A DNA stretch of 64,000 nt from the NCBI GenBank assembly GCA_009781755.1, contig WQVD01000001.1, positions 222,681 through 286,680 of the forward strand, in the 5' to 3' direction. Shown here in pieces: positions 17,519 to 26,752 of the stretch. Every line of letters starts with the position of its first letter. Position 1 is the first letter of the stretch. Position numbers and translations under genes: made by a program. The notes beneath the pieces are model-generated. The model was not told where the DNA came from. It ran no database searches and worked only from the letters and a program-made list of their open reading frames with translations. This DNA comes from Defluviitaleaceae bacterium (GTDB lineage: Bacteria; Bacillota; Clostridia; Lachnospirales; WQUN01).

Positions 17519-18834
17519 GTGTAACCCGCCGCGTACCCGCGTTATTTGCGCTGGCTACTGTGTTAACCTTGGTGGCGTACCCAACGGGTTGGCATGTGCA
17601 TGTCTTTTTATTGGCAAATTTATTGTTTGCGGGGTTGGTTGGGCTGGATGTATTACTTACGCCGCGCGGCAAGATATTTCATTTGCAATGGGCATTTAAA
17701 CGCAGCGATAATTTGTATTTCAAAGCCGAAAACGATGTAGGCTTGTATGTACACAATATTTCCAAACACCGCTTGTATACCGAGGTGCTAATCGGCATGG
17801 GGGATGCAGGGCGTTTTTTTCGCACGGTGTCTTCGGATATGGTGCATTACTTGGATTCGGGCGAGGAGAAATTATTCACTTACACCACTGTACCTGCCAA
17901 GCGTGGGCAATTCACGTTTAACGAGGTATTCGTGCGGTATCGCGGCGTGTTGGGTTTTTGCGTAAAACACATTACGCTGCCGTACCACGCGTCATTTAAG
18001 GTCTACCCCAATGTGCGCGACCTTTCAAAATTCCGATTGATGATGCAAAAATCGCGCTTGCTGCCGCAGGGAGATAAAGCCATTAAAACCTTCGGTGTAG
18101 GTACCGAATTCGAAAGCCTGCGCACCTACGTGGAAGGCGACGACTACCGCAAAATCAACTGGCCCGCCACCGCGCGTGAAGGCAAGCTCATTGTCAACCA
18201 GTACCGCGTCGAGCGCAACCAGCCCGTGTATATTTTGCTGGACTGCGCACGCCCCATGAGTTATTCCGTGGGCGGGTACAAAAAATTGGACTACGCCATC
18301 AATGCGGCATTGATACTGAGCGATATCGTTAACCAACAGGGCGATCAAGCAGGTTTGTTAGCCTTTGACGAAACTGTGACAGCCCATGTTAAACCCGGCA
18401 AGGGCGCCGGCCACCGCAACCTGTTAATGGAAACACTCTACGCAATCGAAGGCAACCGCCAGACCGCCGACTACGCAGGCGCATTTAAAACCTTGTGCGA
18501 TAAACAAAAGCGCCGCTCGCTGGTGTTCATCTTCACCGATTTTGAAATATTGGAAGAAGCGGAAGAATTGATTGCCAACATGGCAATATTAAAGCGGCGG
18601 CACATGCCGTTTGTTGTGTTCATGGAAAACGAAGCATTGAGTGCCATGGCCGCTCCTACCTCCCGCCGCGAAAATCGCAAAGAATACTACCTACGCGAAA
18701 CCGCCGAAGAATTCGTAAGCGAACGCAAAAAAATCTTCCGCAAGTTAAACGCCATGCGCATCCCCAACGTGGAAAGCACTGCGGAAAATTTTGCTGTGGC
18801 AGCAGTAAATCGCTACATTCAGTTAAGTCGATAA
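17515..18834 (+). CDS. DUF58 domain protein (vWA-like partner of MoxR)
   Basis: The 439-residue protein starts with two adjacent membrane helices (about 8-45). A beta domain follows, then the DUF58 signature GTEFESLRTYVEGDDYRKINW with TAREGKLIVNQY after it. The C-terminal half is a von Willebrand A-like domain; the metal site that would read DxSxS is degenerate (DCARPMSY), so metal binding is doubtful. It overlaps the MoxR stop by 4 bp and is followed after 21 bp by an RDD protein. Confidence 0.88.
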   Translation: MSVTRRVPALFALATVLTLVAYPTGWHVHVFLLANLLFAGLVGLDVLLTPRGKIFHLQWAFKRSDNLYFKAENDVGLYVHNISKHRLYTEVLIGMGDAGRFFRTVSSDMVHYLDSGEEKLFTYTTVPAKRGQFTFNEVFVRYRGVLGFCVKHITLPYHASFKVYPNVRDLSKFRLMMQKSRLLPQGDKAIKTFGVGTEFESLRTYVEGDDYRKINWPATAREGKLIVNQYRVERNQPVYILLDCARPMSYSVGGYKKLDYAINAALILSDIVNQQGDQAGLLAFDETVTAHVKPGKGAGHRNLLMETLYAIEGNRQTADYAGAFKTLCDKQKRRSLVFIFTDFEILEEAEELIANMAILKRRHMPFVVFMENEALSAMAAPTSRRENRKEYYLRETAEEFVSERKKIFRKLNAMRIPNVESTAENFAVAAVNRYIQLSR

Positions 18835-18855
18835 AATTCCGCTTGGAGGAATTGC

Positions 18856-19557
18856 ATGAAAACGATCACCATCATCACGCCAGCCAATATTGAATTGGAA
18901 TACCGCCTTGCGGGCGCGGGGTCACGGTTAGCGGCTTTTCTGATTGACTTTGCTATACAGCTGCTGGTTATGGGTTTAATTATTACCAGCATTTTGGTGT
19001 TGCACAACCGCGTAACGTACACGCTAACCGCGCCTGACGGCGCTGCATTGGCGGCGATATTGGTGGTTATTTTTGTTGTACACTTCGGGTATTTTACGCT
19101 ACTGGAAATGGTTATGAATGGGCAATCCGTGGGCAAGCGTATTTTTGGCTTGCGCGCAATACGGGAAAATGGTCAGCCGTTGGTGTTTTCAAATATTTTA
19201 ATGCGTTCATTGTTCCGCGCCTCCATTGATATGATTTATGTGGGGCTTTTTGTGATTTTATTTTCCAAGCAGCATAAACGGCTGGGCGATATGGCGGCGG
19301 GCACGATAGTGGTGAGTGAACATTATCTAGCCAAAGATGAGCCGGGGTTGTTTGCCCCGACGACCACGCTGCCCGACTTTTTGCTGCCGCACGAACAAGC
19401 CATGACCAAAAAAGAACGCGGCATTGTGGACGAATGGCTGCGCCGCAAAGATACCCTGCCGGATTACGGTGCAGATATTGAACGGCGGCTACAGGGCTAC
19501 TTCACGCACAAAGCCATGAAATTTTATCCGCATGTTTTGCAACCCAAAGCGGAATAA
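18856..19557 (+). CDS. RDD family membrane protein
   Basis: The 233-residue protein has the RDD pattern: an early Arg in the first helix region (AGAGSRLAAFLIDFAIQ) with the Asp in helix 1, then GQSVGKRIFGLRAIRENG and the second Asp near RASIDMIYVGL, and the terminal HKRLGDMAAGTIVV block. About four membrane helices are seen. A 60-residue cytoplasmic tail is rich in charged residues. TTGGAGGAATTGC precedes the ATG. Some RDD proteins have been linked to ion exchange; the role with MoxR/DUF58 is unknown. Last gene of the module. Confidence 0.85.
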   Translation: MKTITIITPANIELEYRLAGAGSRLAAFLIDFAIQLLVMGLIITSILVLHNRVTYTLTAPDGAALAAILVVIFVVHFGYFTLLEMVMNGQSVGKRIFGLRAIRENGQPLVFSNILMRSLFRASIDMIYVGLFVILFSKQHKRLGDMAAGTIVVSEHYLAKDEPGLFAPTTTLPDFLLPHEQAMTKKERGIVDEWLRRKDTLPDYGADIERRLQGYFTHKAMKFYPHVLQPKAE

Positions 19558-19589
19558 ACTCGCTGCTGCGCAATTATAACGAGGTGAAC

Positions 19590-20273
19590 ATGACTAAAAA
19601 TGAATTTTCGCATTTCGAGACATTTATGCTATCGCATATGACCGACGCGGCGCATGACCCACACCATGTGTATCGTGTATTACATGCCAGCATGGACATT
19701 GCGCAGCACGAAAGAGGCGCAGGAACGACAGTGGATACCGACGTGTTGATAACTGCGGCATTGCTGCACGACATCGGGCGTGAACGGCAATTTGCCGACC
19801 CATCGCTGTGCCATGCTGTCGTTGGCGGCGAAATGGCGTTGGCTTTTTTGCTTGAAAACGAATGGACGGCGGATAAAGCTGCACATGTACGTGATTGCAT
19901 CACCACGCACCGTTACCGGAGCAACAATCCACCTGCCACCATCGAGGCGAAAATTCTCTTTGACGCGGACAAGCTGGACGCCACCGGTGCTATGGGCATC
20001 GCACGGACATTGATTTACAAAGGCCAAGTGAACGATCCGCTGTACGCGCTGGATGACGCGGGCAAAGTCGTGACCGGCGGCAACAACAGCGACTACAATT
20101 CATTTTTCCAAGAATATAACTTCAAGTTGGTGAAAGTATACGACGGCTTCCACACCCAACGCGGGCGGACATTGGCCGCCGAACGCAAGAAGACTGCCGA
20201 AGTTTTTTACAATGGCCTATTGTCGGAAATAAAAGAAACCTACGAAAATAGCCACTCTTATTGGAAGGGATGA
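19590..20273 (+). CDS. HD domain phosphohydrolase
   Basis: The ATG at 19,590 has GAGG 6 bp upstream, which favours it over the in-frame GTG at 19,584. The 227-residue protein has the HD motif: first His at 26 (HHVYRVL), the HD pair at residues 60-61 (LLHDIGR), and the last Asp in LFDADKLDATGAMGI. It resembles YedJ/YpgQ-type small HD hydrolases, which act on nucleotides or phosphate esters. The stop overlaps the folD start (ATGA), so the two are translated together. Confidence 0.85.
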   Translation: MTKNEFSHFETFMLSHMTDAAHDPHHVYRVLHASMDIAQHERGAGTTVDTDVLITAALLHDIGRERQFADPSLCHAVVGGEMALAFLLENEWTADKAAHVRDCITTHRYRSNNPPATIEAKILFDADKLDATGAMGIARTLIYKGQVNDPLYALDDAGKVVTGGNNSDYNSFFQEYNFKLVKVYDGFHTQRGRTLAAERKKTAEVFYNGLLSEIKETYENSHSYWKG

Positions 20274-21205
20274 TTCCTATCGCAATCATCTTAGATGGCA
20301 ACGCGGTTGCCAAGCGCGTGCGCATCGCAGTTAAAAAAGAAGCCACCAAATTGGCGACACCGCCGGGGCTGGCGGTCATCCAAGTGGGCGATGATCCCGC
20401 ATCGGCAGTGTATGTGGCCAACAAACGAAAGGATTGCGTCAAGTGTGGCATCATGAGTCACGCCTATCACCTAGAGGCAGGCGCGGGCGAATCGCGGCTG
20501 CTGGAACTCATCCACTGGCTCAACGACCAACCCTACATCCACGGCATTTTGGTGCAACTTCCCCTACCCGACGGCTACAACACACAAAACGTCATCGCCT
20601 CCATCGCGCCGGAGAAGGATGTTGATGCATTCCATACTTTGACCGTGGGGCGGTTTTACTTGGAAGGCGGCTTGGCGGCGGGCATACAGCCGACCCCCGC
20701 GGAAACTACCCCCCTGTACGGCGGCGGCAGCTTCGCGCCGGGGGCAACGTATTTGCCGTGTACGCCCGCAGGCATCATGGCGTTGCTAGACGCGTATGAA
20801 ATCGACCCGCTGGGCAAACATGCCGTGGTGGTGGGTTTCTCCAATATCGTGGGCAAGCCCATGTCGTTGATGTTGCTGCAACGCGGCGCAACGGTTACGT
20901 CTTGCCACATCCATACAAACGATTTGGCGGCGCACACACGCTTGGCAGATATTTTGGTGTGCGCTGTGGGCAAACCCAACCTCATCACCGCCGACATGGT
21001 CAAACCAGGCGCGGTGGTAGTGGATGTGGGCATTAACCGTATCATCGACCCGGCGAGCGAGCGTATCTGCGGCGACGTGGACTTTGACGCGGTAGAGGAA
21101 ATAGCGTCGTATATTTCCCCCGTACCCGGCGGCGTGGGGCCGATGACACGCGCTATGCTGATGAAAAATACACTGCTGGCCGCTCAATTATCGCAATCTG
21201 ATTAA
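20270..21205 (+). CDS. folD: Bifunctional methylenetetrahydrofolate dehydrogenase/cyclohydrolase
   Basis: FolD interconverts methylene-, methenyl- and formyl-tetrahydrofolate with NAD(P). The ATG at 20,270 overlaps the HD stop; an upstream TTG at 20,261 is less likely. The 311 residues include the YVANK motif with catalytic Lys52, QLPLP, KDVDAFH and PCTPAGI, the dinucleotide-binding VVGFSNIVGKP, and PVPGGVGPMTRAML near the end. Between the GRF segment and PCTPAGI there are about 22-25 more residues than usual (GIQPTPAETTP to FAPGATY), a probable surface loop. glyA follows 107 bp later, so both one-carbon enzymes are neighbours. Confidence 0.95.
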   Translation: MIPIAIILDGNAVAKRVRIAVKKEATKLATPPGLAVIQVGDDPASAVYVANKRKDCVKCGIMSHAYHLEAGAGESRLLELIHWLNDQPYIHGILVQLPLPDGYNTQNVIASIAPEKDVDAFHTLTVGRFYLEGGLAAGIQPTPAETTPLYGGGSFAPGATYLPCTPAGIMALLDAYEIDPLGKHAVVVGFSNIVGKPMSLMLLQRGATVTSCHIHTNDLAAHTRLADILVCAVGKPNLITADMVKPGAVVVDVGINRIIDPASERICGDVDFDAVEEIASYISPVPGGVGPMTRAMLMKNTLLAAQLSQSD

Positions 21206-21312
21206 TGCCATCGCAAATCAATTTCTGCAATTTAAATAACGCCAACTCGAATCAGTTCGCAAATTCCAATTAACACTCAGACAAATCAATTCTACACGAG
21301 AGGAAAATACAC

Positions 21313-22818
21313 ATGAACATTCTCAAGGAATACATGACACAAATATGCGACGCGGGGCGCTGCGAAAAGGGCATCAACGCCGAAATGATGGCTTACGCCG
21401 CCAACTTGGACGTTGTGGCGCGCGCACATCCGCAAATCGCACAAGGCATCATCCGCGAATTATTGGATCAGCGCAGCTACCTCAAACTCATCGCCAGCGA
21501 GAACTATTCATCGCTGGCGGTACAAGCCGCTATGGGCAATCTGCTGACCGACAAATACGCCGAAGGTTACGTGGGTAAACGCTTTTATGCCGGGTGCGAC
21601 AACATCGACGCCATCGAGCAATTGGCCTGCGATGAAGCCAAGGCACTCTTTGGCGCGGAACACGCCTATGTGCAGCCCCACTCTGGCGCGGATGCCAACC
21701 TAGTGGCGTTTTGGGCAATTTTGCGCGCACGCGTGCAAACCCCCGCATTGGAAGCCCTCGGCAACGCCAACCTCCTGCATATTTCTGACGACGAATGGAA
21801 CAAAATCCGCCATGCACTGGGCAACCAACGCATCATGGGCATGGATTTATACAGCGGTGGGCATTTGACGCACGGCTACCGCCACAATATTTCCGGCCAA
21901 TTATTCGACGTGCATTTCTACCATGTGAATCAAGAAACCGGGCTGTTAGAATACGAATCACTACGCAAACAATTACACGAGGTGCGGCCGCTTATTTTCC
22001 TCGTCGGCTTCAGCGCTTACACGCGCAATCTCGACTTCGCTCAACTGCGCGCGATGGCGGATGAAGTGGGTGCCGTTCTCATGGTGGACATGGCGCACTT
22101 TGCCGGATTGGTGGCGGGTAAGGCGCTCACAGGTGTGTACAACCCCGTTCCCTACGCTCACATGGTCACCTCCACCACGCACAAAACCCTGCGCGGCCCC
22201 CGCGGCGGGCTCGTCCTATGCACCGCCGAATTTGCAGAATATGTGGACAAAGGGTGCCCCCACGTATTGGGCGGCCCTCTACCCCACGTCATGGCCGCCA
22301 AGGCCATCGCGTTCAAAGAAGCCGCCATGCCCGCTTTCGCCGACTACGCCGCCCGCGTCATCGCCAACGCCCAAGCCCTGGCCGCCGCCCTCGTAAAACG
22401 CGGCATCCGTGTACAAACCGGCGGCACCGACAACCACATCGTCCTCGTAGAGGTCATGGGCATCACCGGCACCCAAGCCGAAAACGCCATGCGCGAATGC
22501 GGCCTAACGCTCAACCGCAACACGATACCCGGCGACAAAAACGGCCCATGGATCACCAGCGGCTTGCGCCTCGGCACCCCTGCTCTCACTTCATTGGGCA
22601 TGGGTACAACAGAAATGGCACAAATCGCCGAAATTATCGCCGACGTACTAGCCGCCATCCGCCCCAAAAGAGGCAAAGACGGCAAACCCACCAAAACCGC
22701 CTACCACTTAGACGCGGCGGTCAAAGCCGATGCATTAAAAAAAGTACGCACCCTGCTGGACGCGTACACCCTATACCCCGAACTGGATGGGGAATTTTTA
22801 AAGCAATATGTGCAATAA
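21313..22818 (+). CDS. glyA: Serine hydroxymethyltransferase, long form
   Basis: The 501-residue enzyme converts Ser and tetrahydrofolate to Gly and methylene-THF. PLP-binding Lys291 lies in TSTTHKTLRGPRGG; KLIASENYSS, YAEGYVGKRFYAGC and MVDMAHFAGLVA are the standard SHMT blocks. It is about 85 residues longer than the common bacterial enzyme. There are some 45 extra residues at the N-terminus, and an insertion at about residues 140-190 (around LEALGNANLLHISDDEW), after HSGADANLVAFW. From memory, SHMTs of about this length occur in chlamydiae and some spirochaetes. GAGAGGA precedes the ATG. FolD upstream supports a one-carbon role. Confidence 0.93.
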   Translation: MNILKEYMTQICDAGRCEKGINAEMMAYAANLDVVARAHPQIAQGIIRELLDQRSYLKLIASENYSSLAVQAAMGNLLTDKYAEGYVGKRFYAGCDNIDAIEQLACDEAKALFGAEHAYVQPHSGADANLVAFWAILRARVQTPALEALGNANLLHISDDEWNKIRHALGNQRIMGMDLYSGGHLTHGYRHNISGQLFDVHFYHVNQETGLLEYESLRKQLHEVRPLIFLVGFSAYTRNLDFAQLRAMADEVGAVLMVDMAHFAGLVAGKALTGVYNPVPYAHMVTSTTHKTLRGPRGGLVLCTAEFAEYVDKGCPHVLGGPLPHVMAAKAIAFKEAAMPAFADYAARVIANAQALAAALVKRGIRVQTGGTDNHIVLVEVMGITGTQAENAMRECGLTLNRNTIPGDKNGPWITSGLRLGTPALTSLGMGTTEMAQIAEIIADVLAAIRPKRGKDGKPTKTAYHLDAAVKADALKKVRTLLDAYTLYPELDGEFLKQYVQ

Positions 22819-22851
22819 AGGCATTAAATTAAAGCGAGGTGTTCACACCCC

Positions 22852-23886
22852 ATGTATAAAAAACATTTTGCCTCTTTGGCATTGTTTTTGTTATTGGCAT
22901 TGACCGCTTGTAACAACAGCGATGAATACCAAAGCACAACCGCCGCAACGCCACACGAAACGACTACGCCACCGCCGTCCGTTACCCCCACCACAATCCC
23001 TACAATTAATAACGCTCCCACAACTGCCCCCACTACACAAATTGAGGAGTACAACGTAGAACCCCCCACAAGCCCCGAACCGCCAGCAGACAACATTGCG
23101 TATACCAACGAATCCGCCTGTCAAGCGGCGATCGATTTCCTCAGTGGCTTCACAACAATCTTCCAGCCACACATGGGTATGCGGGATAAACGAACGGGTA
23201 ATTTTTATGCGTGGCAGGAGGACTTGGGGTGGACGAACATTGACGACGTACCCCCTTCCGAATGGCCGCTAGTTTTTCAAGGTGGATGGTTCGAATCTGT
23301 GCCCGATGCGCACAGCGGATTTTCGGATACAGGCGATGTGTTTTTCGGTAACGGATTTTATCGCGCCGATGGCAGCAGCATCACCGACGTGCCATTTATT
23401 CGAGGTTTACGCGATGGAATTTTTCACCCGGCGGATTTTTACTTCGGTGCAATGATTGCATCGCGTTTCGCCCTTTACGATTTTGACGACAACGGGATGC
23501 CTGTGATTATCGTCGGATTCAGACAAATCGGAACACGCATTGACAACGGCGTTGCATGGGGATTTTCGCTCGTTGGTTCTTATGTAATGTATCGATTCAT
23601 AGACGGTGCGTATAGGGAGGCCGGCATTGTTCCCAGTCAACCGCGCGGGCATTTTATTTCACTCTTCCCTGCATTCTACATGAACGATGCGGGTGAAAAA
23701 TTGATTATCATCTATGAAGATGGACATTATGAAGGGCGTATTTACACCTTCCAACTAACCGAATCCGGCATGGAACTGGCGCACCTTTTTGCCGACCCCA
23801 TCGAGGATGAAGATTTTTTCATTCCATGGTTGTGGTGGGATGCAAATCGTTCATACTTCCGCCAAATTTACCCGATCGATATGTAA
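22852..23886 (+). CDS. Lipoprotein of unknown function
   Basis: The 344-residue protein has a lipoprotein signal peptide with lipobox LTAC (Cys20). A Thr/Pro-rich spacer to about residue 75 follows, then a globular domain with many aromatic residues (WWFESV, FYRADG, YEDGHYEGR) that resembles no family I know. It is anchored outside the membrane. AGCGAGGTG upstream is a moderate ribosome site. It ends before a strong bidirectional terminator. No close functional link with glyA is evident. Confidence 0.7.
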   Translation: MYKKHFASLALFLLLALTACNNSDEYQSTTAATPHETTTPPPSVTPTTIPTINNAPTTAPTTQIEEYNVEPPTSPEPPADNIAYTNESACQAAIDFLSGFTTIFQPHMGMRDKRTGNFYAWQEDLGWTNIDDVPPSEWPLVFQGGWFESVPDAHSGFSDTGDVFFGNGFYRADGSSITDVPFIRGLRDGIFHPADFYFGAMIASRFALYDFDDNGMPVIIVGFRQIGTRIDNGVAWGFSLVGSYVMYRFIDGAYREAGIVPSQPRGHFISLFPAFYMNDAGEKLIIIYEDGHYEGRIYTFQLTESGMELAHLFADPIEDEDFFIPWLWWDANRSYFRQIYPIDM

Positions 23887-23926
23887 CATTATGCCTTTTG
23901 AAAAATGATCCATGCAGCACCCCAAA

Positions 23927-23973
23927 AAAAACGGATTTACCTTCTCGCACATAGCAAAAGGTAAATCCGTTTT
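23927..23973. terminator. Bidirectional terminator between lipoprotein and ABC permease genes
   Basis: A perfect 16-bp stem (23,927-23,942 with 23,958-23,973; core acggatttacct) flanked by A and T runs, between convergent genes. Confidence 0.85.
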
Positions 23974-23996
23974 CATTTTATGGAGCGATTGCGTTT

Positions 23997-25208
23997 TTAA
24001 TCAAACACGATTTTTTCACTGCTAAACATCGCAGCCACAATGGCCGTTAATATCCCGGCGAATAAAAGATTCGAGCCGATGGTGATGAGGTTGTTGATCA
24101 TCGTCGCCTCGGAATTGATGAGTGCGGTGATGGCCAGCGAACTGTTGAAAATCGGAATCATGTGGAAGATGGCGCTATCAAAGCCCGATACCAAACCGCC
24201 TCCCATAGCACCCACCATGATGAAGAGCGTCAACGGCGTGGTGATGGCGTTGGCTTCTTTCACGGACTTTGAGTACGTGGACAAAACCGACAACAACGCT
24301 ACAAAGAATAGCGACAGCGATATGGCAATCAAGAAAATAATAACCAAATCGGCTACGCTAAAGATATCCATAATGCTCGCGCTGCCCATGACATCGTCCA
24401 TACCCGGCACCATATTTTCCATCGAGAACATCAGTCCCACAAAGCTACCCAGCGCACCCAACAGCGCGAAGAACGACAGCCCCAAAATTTTACCAAGTGC
24501 CATTTGTTGGCGGCTGGCGGTGGTGACTAGCAACGTACCCAATGTGCCGCGTTCTTTTTCGCCGGCCACGGATTCGGGCACCAGAGATTGGCAACCGGTG
24601 AAGATAAACAAGATGAACATCATTGGCAACAGCATACCCAATAGCATAGCCATGATGTCGGCGGCGCTGGCTAAGTCAAAGTTGCCGTCCGGAGCCGCAT
24701 CAGAAGGCAAATTGATGCTAAAGCGATGCGTTAGCGAATGGTGGTACATGGTGATGACGCCCATGACCAAATTGCGCGCTTCTGCCGATGAATTGCGTGC
24801 GGAGTTGCTCCATACTTCTACGTTGGGCGCAAGTACAGTAGCCGTTAACGGATCAAAATCCGCCACCACAGCATCAAAATCTGCTGGGAAAACCACCAGC
24901 AAGTCCGTGTTTTGGTCGGCAATGTCTTCGCGAATGCGTTCCGTGTCCGCCATGTTGGCAGGAACAATGTTAATCCGCATTCCGTCCTGCGCCAACATCG
25001 TGCCAATACTTTCGGGCATGTTAACGGCGTGTACTTCATAAATATGGTCCTCGTCCACACCCAACAACATCTCGTTCATCATACCCGTGGCACTCATTAC
25101 CGCGAAAATCAAGATACCCGGCAAAATAACCGCCGCAAACAACAACTTGCGGTCGTTAAAAATCCGCACGATTTCTTTTTTCATGACTGCTAACGTTACA
25201 TTACGCAT
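23997..25208 (-). CDS. ABC transporter permease, NatB type
   Basis: The 403-residue protein has an N-terminal helix (about 21-41), a large extracytoplasmic domain to about 190 and five or so C-terminal helices. The cytoplasmic loop carries the NatB/ABC-2 signature ESVAGEKERGTLGTLLVT. NatAB in Bacillus exports sodium; relatives export peptides or confer antimicrobial resistance. It follows the ATPase gene by 2 bp on the same strand, so the two form one exporter. Substrate unknown. Confidence 0.88.
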   Translation of the reverse strand: MRNVTLAVMKKEIVRIFNDRKLLFAAVILPGILIFAVMSATGMMNEMLLGVDEDHIYEVHAVNMPESIGTMLAQDGMRINIVPANMADTERIREDIADQNTDLLVVFPADFDAVVADFDPLTATVLAPNVEVWSNSARNSSAEARNLVMGVITMYHHSLTHRFSINLPSDAAPDGNFDLASAADIMAMLLGMLLPMMFILFIFTGCQSLVPESVAGEKERGTLGTLLVTTASRQQMALGKILGLSFFALLGALGSFVGLMFSMENMVPGMDDVMGSASIMDIFSVADLVIIFLIAISLSLFFVALLSVLSTYSKSVKEANAITTPLTLFIMVGAMGGGLVSGFDSAIFHMIPIFNSSLAITALINSEATMINNLITIGSNLLFAGILTAIVAAMFSSEKIVFD

Positions 25209-25210
25209 GG

Positions 25211-25987
25211 TTATACAGCCTCCTTCGTGGTTTCGCGGTAAATATCGAAGAACATTTGCTCAAGGCTTTTTTCGCCGGCCAGGTTGGGTACGGTATCACA
25301 CGCCACCATTTTGCCGTTGATGATGATACCTACACGGTCGCAAAGGTTTTCCAACAACCCGAATATGTGCGTGGACAGGATGACGCTCTTGCCGCGCTCT
25401 TTTAAATCCACCAAGAAGTCCATAACCACTTTGGCGGTGACAACGTCCAAACCGTTGGTCGGCTCGTCGAAGATCACAATCGCCGGGTCATGCACGATAG
25501 AAATCGCCAGCGACGCTTTTTGCTTATTCCCCTGCGATAACTTGCCAATCTTGACATCGGCATACGGCCCCAAGCCAAATTTGTCAAACAACGCCTTCTT
25601 GCGGCTTGCCGCCACATCCTTGGGAATGCCCCGCAAATCCGCAAAAAAATCAAAATGGAAGTTGGGGGTGAAGAATTCGTCCAGCTTCAATTCATTGGTT
25701 AAGAAGCCGATGTTGCGACGAACCTCCAGCGGTTTTTTGACAATGCTGTGTCCGTTGACGATTGCGTCGCCCTCGCTTGCATTGATGAGCGTGGCAATCA
25801 TGCGCATGGTAGTAGTTTTGCCCGCGCCGTTGGGACCCAACAAACCAAATACCTCGCCTTCATACGACTTAAAACTGACATCATCAACCGCTTTGAAATA
25901 CGGCGTAGAAATGCTCTTTGATGCCTGTTGCTTTTTGTTGAGCTTGAATTTCTTGGTCAAGCCTCTTACATCCAAGATTTCCTTCAT
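25211..25987 (-). CDS. ABC transporter ATP-binding protein, NatA type
   Basis: The start at 25,987 (258 residues) is chosen for the AGGAGG ribosome site 5 bp upstream; the frame stays open further but without such a site. It has Walker A GPNGAGKTT (51-59), the ABC signature as LSQGNKQK, Walker B IVIFDEPTNGLD and the switch His in LSTHIF. It pairs with the permease 2 bp downstream. An SdpI-like immunity-type protein gene lies upstream on the same strand. Confidence 0.93.
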   Translation of the reverse strand: MKEILDVRGLTKKFKLNKKQQASKSISTPYFKAVDDVSFKSYEGEVFGLLGPNGAGKTTTMRMIATLINASEGDAIVNGHSIVKKPLEVRRNIGFLTNELKLDEFFTPNFHFDFFADLRGIPKDVAASRKKALFDKFGLGPYADVKIGKLSQGNKQKASLAISIVHDPAIVIFDEPTNGLDVVTAKVVMDFLVDLKERGKSVILSTHIFGLLENLCDRVGIIINGKMVACDTVPNLAGEKSLEQMFFDIYRETTKEAV

Positions 25988-26139
25988 CGTTACCTCCTGT
26001 TTAAATTTATGTTTTTCTGCACAAGCGCACATTATACCCCAAATGTTACAATTTTGTGTCATTACATAAAAAATATTATTTTCCAGGCAATTATGACCCG
26101 CGGGCAATCATTGCGCCACGTCATGATTCGACATGGTTT

Positions 26140-26547
26140 TTACGGCGTTTTAGCCGCGTTTTGTCCGGTTGATTTGCGTAGCCCATTTTTATCAAATTCG
26201 CGCCGCAGTGCGATTTCGGTTGAAAACAACGGCAATAATATCGATATAACTTGCCCCGCGATAATCACTCCGATAACCCACGAATAAGCCTCTTTGTCCA
26301 CTTGCATGATCCGCTCAACCGACAATAAAATATACACCAAGCCAAAAATAATCGCTTGCTTGCCAAAGTGCTTGTGCGCATATACCCACGTATCTTGGTT
26401 TTTGCAAGCCATTGGCGTTCTGTAGCCCATGATCGCATTGGGCTTCCTAGGCAACACTAACACCGCGAAAATACCAAACACAATGTAAATAAGGGGCGTC
26501 AACAAATTTATTACAAAATCTGCTCTCAACAATTCCCACAATTCCAT
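26140..26547 (-). CDS. SdpI-like membrane protein
   Basis: The ATG at 26,547 has CGAGGAGG upstream; the longer frame is rejected. The 135-residue protein has about three membrane helices. It carries the SdpI/YhfL C-terminal signature GYRTPMACKNQDTWVYAHK, seen at the first cytoplasmic loop after a helix. SdpI of Bacillus gives immunity to the SdpC killing factor and helps control its repressor; most relatives have no proven role. Its place next to a NatAB exporter and a peptide-sensing type two-component system hints at peptide defence, but this is inference. Confidence 0.8.
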   Translation of the reverse strand: MELWELLRADFVINLLTPLIYIVFGIFAVLVLPRKPNAIMGYRTPMACKNQDTWVYAHKHFGKQAIIFGLVYILLSVERIMQVDKEAYSWVIGVIIAGQVISILLPLFSTEIALRREFDKNGLRKSTGQNAAKTP

Positions 26548-26752
26548 TCGTTTCCTCCTCGTATATCCCCGCCGTCTGCGCAAGGTTTTAAGCCGAACAA
26601 GGATACTTGCTTGCGCCTTGCGTGCAGCATACTGTCGTAACTGGTCAGAATTTTGCACTAACAGGCACAACTTGTCTTATGCAATTGAAATCTCCGGGAT
26701 AAAGTGTTACAACCTATTTACCAAGGGTTGAAACGAAGGAGCGAAGGCATTC

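Noticed and set aside
19584..20273. GTG at 19,584 as start of the HD hydrolase
   Set aside because: It overlaps the GAGG ribosome site; the ATG six bases downstream is correctly spaced.
24040..25041. Plus-strand open frame opposite the NatB-type permease
   Set aside because: The permease has clear family motifs and a coupled ATPase gene; the opposite frame has no start signal and a low-complexity make-up.
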